This document shows, one piece after another, positions 13,401 to 26,169 of a stretch of 64,000 bases of DNA. Under the pieces are notes generated by a model. It ran no database searches. It was given only the letters and a program-made list of their open reading frames with translations, and was not told the origin of the DNA. The translations under genes and the position numbers were made by a program. Position 1 is the stretch's first letter. Each line of letters begins with the position of its first letter. Source of the stretch: Nilaparvata lugens (Eukaryota; Arthropoda; Insecta; Hemiptera; Delphacidae). Where the stretch lies: the NCBI RefSeq assembly GCF_014356525.2, contig NC_052504.1, forward strand, positions 63,294,086-63,358,085, written 5' to 3'.

Positions 13401-16400
13401 TCAACCTCTCTTGCCATTCCAGGCCAGTAGTATTGTTGTTTAACCCTAAGGAGGGTTCTTTCAATGCCGGGATGTCCAGCCCAAGGAGTCTCGTGACAAA
13501 GTCTCATAACTATCTTTCTCAGAGAGGAAGGGACTGCCACCCTCCTCTGCAATGGTTCACTCTGGCCTCCTGTTCACAGGATTGTATCATGTTTGACAAT
13601 TCCATTACCATTTCTCAACAGACAACAGCACCATTCATCCTTCTGCTGCTGCTCATGGAGCTCTTTATTATCAAAGTTTTGAATTGTGACTCCTCCTACT
13701 CATCTACTCAGTGCATCTGCATTAACATGGCTCTTTCCAGGTCTGTGAATAACTCGGTGGATTTTTTCTCTAATAAAATCGATGAATATAATGTAATGAT
13801 TGAAAAGTATAAGGTGGATCACTCTATTTTGGAAAAGGAAAACGAAGTATTGAAAACAAAATTGTTCGTGTTGGAAAAAGACCTATTCAAAATATAATCG
13901 AAGAAACGGCAAGAGTCCTAAAAATAAATAATGAAGGAAATCTGGGAATTGAGGCTGCTCATATAATTCCTGTCAGAGATAGGAGAAAGGTGCCTCCTAT
14001 TATTGTTGCTTTCGCGTCAAGAAAAACCAGAGACAATTGGATAACAAACTATAAAGCATACCAAAAAGAAATGAGACAAAACAACAGTAATGGATTACGG
14101 AGCACTCACATTGATAAAAAATTTGAAGACGGACCGGTATTGTAAACGAAAATCTGACACCTCACACAAGACACCTATTCAACGAAACTAAGATGGAGGC
14201 AAAGAAGAACAACTATAAATTCAACTGGATAAGGAATGGGAAGATATTTGTCAAGAAGGATGAAGCTTCACGAGCGATTCGGATATACGACACCCACACA
14301 CTGAAGGAGTTAACATCAACCGACAACAATGACGGATCGGAGGACAAGCAGCAGGAACAACATACATAGGAAACGGAGGAAAATAGTGGTATCTTTCAAG
14401 ATATATGACAAATAATAATTATAGTTTCGATGATTTTATAGATTTAGAATGTTACAATACGGCTGAGATTGATAATATATTAAATTTTCACCCCAATCAG
14501 TTTGAGAATGAGTTATCCAATGATTTTTTTGATATTATTCATATGAATATTCGGAGTATAGGAAGAAATTTTGATGAATTCGTCTATATGTTACATAATA
14601 TTGTAAAGTGAGTTATGATATCATAGTATTATCAGAAACTTAGATAAGTGATAATGGGTTTTTTGACTATAGTTTGGATGGATTTACTGCAATAAGCAAA
14701 CCAGGGCAACTGAATAACAGTAATGGTATATGCGTTTTTATAAAGAATAATATAGAATTTAACGAAGTCACTGGGGTAAACAAAGGAGCGGATACTCTTA
14801 CAATAAAATTAAAAATGAATGGTTCAATAATAAATTTGATTGCCGTATATAGGTCTCCTGCCGCTGACATTGATGGTTTCTTATCTGATCTTGATATACA
14901 ACTGAGAGATATTAACAGAATGGAAAAAATTATCTTGGTGGGCGACTTGAATATAGATCTATTGCAAAACAGTAGAATATCAAATGAATATATAAGTTTG
15001 ATGCAGATAAACGGTCTCAAGTTTATCAAGCAAGTTTATCACGGTCTTATTAACAAGCCAACAAGAGTAATGAATAATACGAAAACCTGTATCGATCATA
15101 TATTTTATAGAAGTGCAAAAATTAGCGAAGAAAACATTCTAGGAGTAATTCAAAAGACTTCTATAACTGATCACTATTGTACAACTTTTCACATTAGAAT
15201 AGAAAAACAGGCATCTGAAAAATCGAATAACTCGATTAATTTCATTGAAAAAATAAATTTTGACAAACTCTTAGATTTTTTTTTAAAAAGAAACCTGGAT
15301 AGATGAGATTTCAGAATTGGATAACTCTACTAACTTAGATAATATAGTTGACCGTTTCGTAAATAAGTTGTTATCTTATATAAAATTATCAACTAGTCAA
15401 ATAGAATTAAAAAGGAGGAATAGACCCCTAAAAGAATGGATAAGCTCAGGCCTGGTAAATTGTATAAGAACAAGAGACAAAATGCATAATGCCTTGAAAA
15501 AACAACCTTTTAATGTCACATTGAAAGAGAGGTATAGAGCCTTATTAAATATAAACTTTTTAAATCAGCTAAATTCGAACAACAGAAACAACAATATCAT
15601 GTTACTTTGTTGACATTCTTCATCTGATTCGGGGGCGCATTACTATCCCCGTTTAGATAGCAATACGTCACAAAACCAAACAAGATCAGTCATAAAATAA
15701 CCAATCAATTTCAACATGAAATTACTCAAGAAAGAAAAAAACCCGTTGAACCCAAATTTCGTCGATAGTAACCCATATAACCCATTTCATAATAATTTTG
15801 AATCCCCACTTTTTATTGACATTCTCGAATGAACCTTTGTTTCACTACACTGCACTTTCGTTGGTTTGTACGTTGCTTTATCGTCGGGGTTACAGTACCT
15901 TGTTTTTGGCGGTGAGCTTTTACCGGTTGAATTTGGCTTGACGGCGACGTCCTCTTACGTCCCTAGACCTGTCGTCTGAACGGGTGTCTTGAAGCGGTTT
16001 TACATAAAGTTGCGGAACCAAAGGGGTGGTAGTACAAGAAGTTGGTTTGGGGACACACATGAACCGCTGTAAATAAATGTATTACAGCATTAATTTCTAA
16101 CTCTTCCTACAATTCATCAAAAGCTAAAACAGGAGTTTATTCTGTTCTTTAATTTAGATTTTATCTTGACGTTCTGATTTCCTTCTCAAAATTTAACAGA
16201 TTTAAAACAATTTACTTGCCAGAGTGTCATTAATCTACAATGCAACCTTTATGAAAACATCCGTAATAAATTAATATAATGCGTTTAGAAAATGAATACT
16301 TCATTAATTATGATGTTAACTTATATGATATTTTTCGTTTGGATTGCGAAATCAAATACAATTTTTCATATAGTAGCTCGGCTAGTATTGTTGGAAACTT

Positions 16401-19400
16401 GTGCGCTAGCCAACATTTATTTTATTTATTATTTATGAACTTTAGGACGCAATCCAAGTGTAAATAACGGGCATTCGCCCAAAACTGCTCAGAACCTTAA
16501 TTAAAAATGAACATTCATTAACATTAATTTCCTGGAAAAGAAAAACTTTCTTCTTCGTCTATTAAGATTTCTATCATAAAAAATTTACTAAATCATTCGA
16601 AAGCCTTAATGACATAAGAAAACAGAGTCTGAAAAATATAAATTATAAAATGTCATAAACTCAATATGAACATAATCTTAAAAATTTCATTCCAATTTAA
16701 ATGCTATCTTCCTGACTTTCAGCAATACTCTACGATAATATATCTCCAGAAACAATAACTCAAATGTAACGTAACTGAAAACTTTCTATACTTCTGTAGA
16801 AAAAAAATTTATAATTATCTTCCATCACTAATAAAATCAAAAGGATTATTCTCAATCAATATTATTAACTTGAAAAATAACAGGCTTAATTAATTCAATA
16901 CTCTTATGGAAGTTTCAATCAATTTATAACACTTAAATTATTCCCTAAATTATATTTTAACCTTATTTTACGTACCTTAGCGGTTATTTGAAGAAACAAT
17001 TATTCGTACATGATGAAGAAACACAATTAAACCTTTCAGGACATGGCACTACTAGTAAATTTAAACATTAATAAAAATAAAACTAGCTCCTACATTAACT
17101 ACTGAAATAAACTTATAAACCTGCCCAAAAAGGGCGAAACATAGTGACTACATCTTTACTCTCGTAGTGCTCCTAGCAAAGTGTCCTCCGGAACGTAATC
17201 TGGTCTCTCGACTGAGGAATCCCCACTACTGTATTTAGAAACAGGTCTCCTATTGGGCGAATGGAATCAATTTGACCAATCGTCGCGTGGCTTCTACAGC
17301 CTTTGGACCAAATAGTAACTGCAAAATCGGTAGTTTGTTATAATTTCAAAGCTTGCTGTTTTCCAACTTATCGCATTTTATGTCGCGACAAGAAGGCTAA
17401 GTTTTAGAGATAATTCCATAATCTACATTCCTCGACGACTCGGAGCCACAATTTTTAAATATCTATCATGGGAAACTCGAAGTCATGGCCGTTCATAATA
17501 GAGAGAGAAAATAATTTATTTCGCTAACTCACTTACAATAATGGCTCTAGTCTATTGCGTATTAAATTTACTATTATAACTTGGGAAAAGGCCTGAATTA
17601 AAGACAGTGCCCGGCACACTCCCCTTCCTTCCGGTGTGAAACACGCAAAAAGAAATCTAATCAGGATATGTTACCATAGAGGCATTCTGTATGATTTGGA
17701 GAGTCGAATTTCTGGATTGATAGTAGGATCCAATTTGAAGCGGGCCCTCTTCAAAAGAAATCTCTTTAATCATTCCGAAATTCAGCAAAATGTATAACTA
17801 ATTGAGATTTGGCAAGAGTCTTTAAAACTGTGGCAAGAGTCAGGACAAAACAATATGGACGTGTCCACCTTTTAAGTAGGTACTAAAGACGGACCGAGTA
17901 TAATAATCTTGAATACTTCAATCACTTTATTGAGTCCCTGGTTATTTTCTTGGCAAACTCTAACAAGGGAAAACGTTTAAAAGACATCATAGTTTTAATT
18001 GGTTCTATGTTACTCTGCTGTTGTAAAATATGAAGTACGTTTGATCATAATAGTAAAGGATGAAACCTTTTCACTCTGCTGAATGTATTGAAATCTAACT
18101 ATCATTACTATAGAGTTGAGAGTGCAACATATTTTTAACAATATAAAGCAATTCAATAGCAATACTATTCTACATCGACTACGATTCAAAGATAATAATG
18201 GTTGAAACTGCAACGCTAGCGAGTCATCGGAGAGCAATGACACACGCTTGATGTACATTCCGTAGCTATGAAAATTTCTATCCATTATTGTATTCCAGCA
18301 GGAAATCTCTATCACTGAATTGTATTAAAGTGAACTAAAACGGAATCAGTTGAACTGAATAAACCTATGATAAGATTATAATTGTATTAATCACGGAAGG
18401 TAAACTAATAAAGAATAGGGATATCAACAAAATAATATGAAATATAAAGCGAATAGAATATAAAATATGAGGCCTTAGACATTATTCTTATTATTTTATG
18501 AATGGGAATATATTTTATCTATATGTACTAACTCCTAACTATGTGAATGTACAATTCTTAACTATGAATGGATGAGTATTAAGCTATTGAAAATGGGTAT
18601 AGTATAGAATATTATGATAAATCGTCTTATGCTAAATAACTTATTATTATTATTATTATTATTAGAGACATCATTTACCTACATTGTATTATGACTGTTG
18701 ATGACTTCAAAAATTGATCATCACCCGATTTACCAAACAATCAATTATCTACTACCGTGAGAAAACTGTACAATTATTTCATTTACCGCGAGTATGCAGC
18801 CGATCAATGAAATAAAATTAAACCTAATTCACCTACCTAAATATATTTAATATTACGAAGTTAATAACATAATTTAATGACTAATCTAGTTGCGCAAGTT
18901 ATTTACATTCCGGAATTTCTTCTATATACATTATATTGTCACGTAACAAAATCTTTGACTAAACCCTTCATGCACCCGTAATGAATCCTTCTAACAAATA
19001 CGGTAAATATCTTTATCATAACTCCTTTTTCTCTTTTCTCCTTCTCATTCATTAGGAATCATCTCGTTGAGTGTATAGAGACAAGGCTATAGAGTGGCGC
19101 CATACTCACAAAAACTTATCCAATTATAACTCACGACAAAAAATCTTGCCTTCAATAGACTGATCTGTTTCCTATTTTTTTTTTCTGATCTGTTTCGGAT
19201 ATTTTTCAACATGACTCAAGTGTGATTTTGCATTCTACAATCATGAGAAAAACACTTTTCATTATAATATTCTAGTAGGAAACCTTTACCACAGAACGCT
19301 AGTCAAAACAAAACTATGATCGAGTGCCAGGCTATTATTTATCGCAAACTCAAAGTACGTGACATTTTCTCTAAACAATGGAAGAATAATTCTCAAGGCA

Positions 19401-22400
19401 TGATTTAATAATAAGAAAATTCAACTGGAACAACTATCTTAGGACAGCTACCGTACTGCTTGACTTCTGATTATCAACATTATGGAATTTACCAATACAT
19501 TAACACATTAATAGACTACTATTACACTATTACTGATTTACAAGTGCACTGACATTTCCAACCTTACTGGAGCCTCACATATTTCTCAACAAGAAAACTT
19601 CATATCCAACTAGTTTCAATTACTCTACTAGATCTCAAAATATCCCAACTTATCCACATGGAAAACTTGATTGCAATTTTACTATTCATCATTAAAAAAA
19701 TTCATCATTTCATTAAAGATTTTCCTATTTTTTTTTATTTATTAATTCTTTTTGACTACTTATCTCTAAAGGGTCCTACTACTGTTAATTACCTCAATTT
19801 AATTTTCCCAACAAAAATTCTATTTCCTTTTTGACACGAATTTTCCTACATATTTCTACTTTCATATCCCCAATTAAATTTTTTAATCAACCTTCAACTC
19901 TCAACTACCAAATAATTTAAACTCATGCTTAACTCAAGAGATTTTCCCTTTTTATTTCAAATTCAGCTAGAAGAATTTCACTGTTGATTTTATTTTAATT
20001 TAACCCGTTCAGTACTGTTCCCATATTTATTTATACTTTCACTGATAACCATTTTAACATTACCTAGGTACTCGAAAAAGTTTCTCTGTTATTTTATTTG
20101 TATACCTTAACTAATCACTTTAAATATTCATTGTCTAAAACCTTCAATTTTCGTTACCATACCAAATTTCTAAGCAACTTTAAACTCAATAATACCCCTT
20201 TTTTTTACCAATTTTTACTTGTGTTTTTGCGGCTGACTTTCCTACCAAACATTAACGAACCTTTTGACTGGGCTTCCCTAAACTGAATTACGCTGATTGT
20301 TTTCCTTACAATCACTACGAAGACTCACTAAATATCCTAGATTTCGGTTTACGTTATTCTACTGACGAGCCCCATAACTCTCGAATGAACCAGACCGTTT
20401 ACTAGATGCAATTAAATCTTAGCTCACACCATCTTCGGTGCCTTTCGCTAAAATTATACAATTCCACCGTACAAATTTGCAAGGTTAGTCACAGCTAAAT
20501 TCCTTGATTTGTTACATGGACAACCTTCGGGCAGTGCTCCGTTCTCTCTGGACACGGACCTACACTCGCGCCGATTACCTAAATTCAACAACAACACACA
20601 TAGGCAGGACATCCCCGTGTCCTCCTCTAAATCTTGAGTCTCAACTAAACACAAAAAAAATCCCCACAGTCTACAGGAAACGTCATCAACACAACGGATC
20701 TTTACACTATCACTACGCATGCCTACCGCAAAAATCACACATGAAAAAAAAATCTTTCCAATAATAAACTGATTCACCTTTTCGAGAATAAACATTACTG
20801 ATAAAGGGACTTAACAACCTCATCTGAATCAACTTATTTTCATACAAATTCCCAAGGATTTGATTATTGTTTCAACTTTAATCTACAATACCCAATTATT
20901 TAGTTTAAACATCTCAAGGCCAAAACTACTCATCAACTTTTCAAAACTACATATCAACAATAACTAATAAAACAGTTTCCTATTTATTCTCTGATTACCT
21001 TCGATCTACCTAAACTTATCAAAAAAATTTCCTATTTTCCTCAAACATTCTCCCATAATGATTTCCGAATTTTCCTAATTTACTTGGGTTGACCTTTAAA
21101 ATCTCAATATTCACTTTCACTACTACTATACTGATATTCAACTACCCGATGCGTGAGACCAGAATACGTACGTTGACATCACAATAATTTCTATCACCAT
21201 TCACGGAATTACAGAATGCAAAAAATTTATTCAGCACTAGAATCAGTTGTTTTTCACCTATGCTAGTTTCTTCTACTAATTTTTATTGTACCGTTAAAAC
21301 TTTCATTTGTCAATAATCAATTTCAATAAGAAGTTTTAGAATACTTTCAACTTAAGCTTCAATGATACCTAACTTTATCTTTAAGCACTTCAAAAGATTT
21401 TCATTTTAATGGATTTACTGAACTTAATAACTTCCCTATTTCATCTACAATTATTTAAACTACAGAAAAATTGGAGTAGCAACAATAAATTATTCATTCA
21501 ACTCCAAACCCAAAATATTGACAGTTAACACGTTCACAGAATGAATTATTAAGTATAGACTCAGAAAAATTGATCTAGTATTATTAGAGTAAGTTATGAA
21601 AAATTTAATTTTTTAGAAAATTTGAATTCCAGAGATTTAAATATCTCTAGACAGCAGAGTCGGCGCAGTTGTATGCCTTTCGCTAAAATTTCAGCAGCAG
21701 TGGCGCAGTTGTGTGCCTAAGAAGATAATTTTGAATAAAATTTAGAATTTAGAAATAGGCCGGCACATCTAGAAAATACCTGAGTCTATACCTAATTCAT
21801 GCAGGTGAACGGGCTAGAGTCAAGAAAACTTCAATTAATCTTGCCATGCCTGATTTAATAGGTTTATACTATAGAATCACACTACAATTTGAAATAATAG
21901 AAAAATACAAACAGTTTCAATAAACATTGGCAGCTAAAATCGAACAACAGAAACAACAATATCATGTTACCTTGTTGACATTCTTCATCTGATTCGGGGG
22001 CGCATTACTATCCCCGTTTAGATAGCAATACGTCACAAAACCAAACAAGATCAGTCATAAAATAACCAATCAATTTCAACATGAAATTACTCAAGAAAGA
22101 AAAAAACCCGTTGAACCCAAATTTCGTCGATAGTAACCCATATAACCCATTTCATAATAATTTTGAATCCCCACTTTTTATTGACATTCTCGAATGAACC
22201 TTTGTTTCACTACACTGCACTTTCGTTGGTTTGTACGTTGCTTTATCGTCGGGGTTACAGTACCTTGTTTTTGGCGGTGAGCTTTTACCGGTTGAATTTG
22301 GCTTGACGGCGACGTCCTCTTACGTCCCTAGACCTGTCGTCTGAACGGGTGTCTTGAAGCGGTTTTACATAAAGTTGCGGAACCAAAGGGGTGGTAGTAC

Positions 22401-25400
22401 AAGAAGTTGGTTTGGGGACACACATGAACCGCTGTAAATAAATGTATTACAGCATTAATTTCTAACTCTTCCTACAATTCATCAAAAGCTAAAACAGGAG
22501 TTTATTCTGTTCTTTAATTTAGATTTTATCTTGACGTTCTGATTTCCTTCTCAAAATTTAACAGATTTAAAACAAATTTACTTGCCAGAGTGTCATTAAT
22601 CTACAATGCAACCTTTATGAAAACATCCGTAATAAATTAATATAATGCGTTTAGAAAATGAATACTTCATTAATTATGATGTTAACTTATATGATATTTT
22701 TCGTTTGGATTGCGAAATCAAATACAATTTTTCATATAGTAGCTCGGCTAGTATTGTTGGAAACTTGTGCGCTAGCCAACATTTATTTTATTTATTATTT
22801 ATGAACTTTAGGACGCAATCCAAGTGTAAATAACGGGCATTCGCCCAAAACTGCTCAGAACCTTAATTAAAAATGAACATTCATTAACATTAATTTCCTG
22901 GAAAAGAAAAACTTTCTTCTTCGTCTATTAAGATTTCTATCATAAAAAATTTACTAAATCATTCGAAAGCCTTAATGACATAAGAAAACAGAGTCTGAAA
23001 AATATAAATTATAAAATGTCATAAACTCAATATGAACATAATCTTAAAAATTTCATTCCAATTTAAATGCTATCTTCCTGACTTTCAGCAATACTCTACG
23101 ATAATATATCTCCAGAAACAATAACTCAAATGTAACGTAACTGAAAACTTTCTATACTTCTGTAGAAAAAAAATTTATAATTATCTTCCATCACTAATAA
23201 AATCAAAAGGATTATTCTCAATCAATATTATTAACTTGAAAAATAACAGGCTTAATTAATTCAATACTCTTATGGAAGTTTCAATCAATTTATAACACTT
23301 AAATTATTCCCTAAATTATATTTTAACCTTATTTTACGTACCTTAGCGGTTATTTGAAGAAACAATTATTCGTACATGATGAAGAAACACAATTAAACCT
23401 TTCAGGACATGGCACTACTAGTAAATTTAAACATTAATAAAAAATAAAACTAGCTCCTACATTAACTACTGAAATAAGCTTATAAACCTGCCCAAAAAGG
23501 GCGAAACATAGTGACTACATCTTTACTCTCGTAGTGCTCCTAGCAAAGTGTCCTCCGGAACGTAATCTGGTCTCTCGACTGAGGAATCCCCACTACTGTA
23601 TTTAGAAACAGGTCTCCTATTGGGCGAATGGAATCAATTTGACCAATCGTCGCGTGGCTTCTACAGCCTTTGGACCAAATAGTAACTGCAAAATCGGTAG
23701 TTTGTTATAATTTCAAAGCTTGCTGTTTTCCAACTTATCGCATTTTATGTCGCGACAAGAAGGCTAAGTTTTAGAGATAATTCCATAATCTACATTCCTC
23801 GACGACTCGGAGCCACAATTTTTAAATATCTATCATGGGAAACTCGAAGTCATGGCCGTTCATAATAGAGAGAGAAAATAATTTATTTCGCTAACTCACT
23901 TACAATAATGGCTCTAGTCTATTGCGTATTAAATTTACTATTATAACTTGGGAAAAGGCCTGAATTAAAGACAGTGCCCGGCACAAAAGAATAGCCCACT
24001 TCATAGCTCTACCTCTAACTTTAATCTTCAATAAATGTATGGAAACAGGGCATTTCCCAAGTCATTTTAAAATTGCCAACATAATTCCATTACACAAGTC
24101 AGGAGATAAAACAAACCCAACCAATTATCGTCCAATTAGCCTTATAAGTAATATATCCAACGTTTTTGAAAAAATTATAAAACAACAGGTTGTTCCATAC
24201 TTGAATAAATTCAATTTAATAAACAAATATCAATATGGTTTTCAAGAAAATAAATGCACTGAGGATGCCATGGCTGAACTTGTAAATATAATAACAAATA
24301 ACTATAAGTCGAATAAAAAAACTTTAGCTGTATTCGTGGACCTGGCTAAGGCGTATGACACCATCCCTCATTCAAACCTGCTTGAGAAACTTGAAGGAAA
24401 TGGCTTTCGTGGTCCAGTATTAAGACTATTTGCTAGTTATTTGGAAAACAGAACACAAGTGATTAATTTGAATGGAAGGGAGAGTAAAATAGCTTTGTCA
24501 GGATTTGGCCTACCTCAAGGAACAGTATTATCCCCGATTCTATTTCTAGCTTACATAGACGATTTATTGAGTCTTCCTATTCAGGGGTGTAGGATATTGT
24601 CTTATTGTGATGACACTGTATTAGCTTTTACTGGATCCTCGTGGGACAGTGTTATATCTCTTGCTAACAGTGGACTTTGTAGGGTGAGGTCTTGTGAAGA
24701 ATGTTTTGACATTGAATTATAAAAAAAGTGTTTATATGACATTTTCTCCGAACTCGAGTACACAGCCAACTGACAAAATAGATAATGTAAATGCAGTTAG
24801 AGTACATAAAAGGAATTGCTTAAATGACCCCAACAATGATGATATGAGTTGTTCATGTCCTGTGTTAGAGAGAGTAACTGAAACAAAGTATTTAGGTGTC
24901 ACTTTGGACCCAAATCTAAGATGGAATAAGCATATAGATAAGATGTGTAGCAGGATGAAATTCATGATTCATAAATTCTATAAATTGAGCTTACTAAAAG
25001 AGAAATCTTTAAGTAAAATGGTCTATCTTGCATACGCCCAATCAGTTTTTCAGTATGGAATTATGGTCTGGGGTGGTGCTTTTAATGCTCATTTCAATAA
25101 ACTAAATATTATTCAAAAGAGTATCCTCAAGGCAGCACTAGGAGTGCATAAAAGGTACCCTAGCCAGCAACTTTTTATGGAGTTCGGAGTTCTGTCAGTT
25201 AGGCAACTGTATATCAGAAATCTTGTTAAATATATCAGCAACCATATACATCTTTTTACACCTCATTCAACTAATTATAGTTTTAGATCAGTAAATAGAT
25301 GCTTTGTTCCTCGAACAGATCTAACTATATGCAGAAGACAATTCAACTATACAACAAAAAAGCTTATTAATTTTATGCCAGAACATTTCATTGCAGGAAA

Positions 25401-26102
25401 ACCTACAAAAGCACTTAAATTAAAAATTGAAAGCTGGATAAAGACAGAAGATATACCTAAAATATTTTAATTTGATGTACATATACTGTCTTCCTCAGTT
25501 CCTCTGAATTTATTATTAGTAGGGCTATACTCCCAGATTAATTTTCTCTCTCTGAGTTTAAGTTTTATTTTTTGTGTCATGTGTACTGTATTGTATTGTT
25601 TTTCCAATTCTCTCTTTGCTTACAAAAGGAATTGCATATATGCTACAAATGAATTACATTATGTTACTAAATGGATTACATATGTACAGTGAATTGTAGA
25701 TTAATAATTACATGAATCATCTCTTTTTCTTTTGAGTTTTTAAATTATTATGAATTCATTCTAGTTTTTCTGCTCTCTTAGTATTTCACTCTTAGTACTT
25801 CTTCTTTTCGGATTGAAATTTTATTTTTTTTTCTAGTTTTTCATACATTCCATATGTTTCTTTTTTCTTTATTATATTTTTTCTATTTTCGACTGAATCT
25901 CAAGCCACTAATTATAGCCGACTGATTACTCGTTGCCATCGCTCAAACTACTTAGTTTTGCTGGTAACGCCAATGATAATATTATAATCGATTTTTAAAT
26001 GGAAAATATTTTAATTTTAAGTTTTTGTAATGTATTGTATATAAAAAATTTTATATTTTCCACATTTGTAAAGTTTGTTTAATGATTTTGGCAATAAATA
26101 TT

Positions 26103-26169
<67 letters not shown>

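Larger units (their letters stand above)
15600..23985 (-). mobile_element. 8.4-kb non-coding LTR element (LARD-like), very young
   Basis: Two direct repeats, 15600-17618 (2019 bp) and 21965-23985 (2021 bp), start TGTTAC and end GGCACA. By eye they differ by two substitutions and two one-base indels. They enclose 4.35 kb in which no reading frame exceeds about 113 codons and no gag or pol motif is visible. GGAAGGAAGGGGAG directly abuts the left repeat on the minus strand, as a polypurine tract would, so the element probably runs right to left. I see no standard tRNA primer site: the right repeat is followed by TGATATTGTTGTTTCTGTTG. The size and lack of genes fit the class called LARDs. It sits between the endonuclease and RT parts of LINE-B. 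Confidence 0.85.

Noticed and set aside
16279..16467. A 62-codon ORF repeated identically at 22645-22833
   Set aside because: The identity only reflects that both copies lie in the two LTRs. The composition is that of random AT-rich DNA and no family motif is seen.
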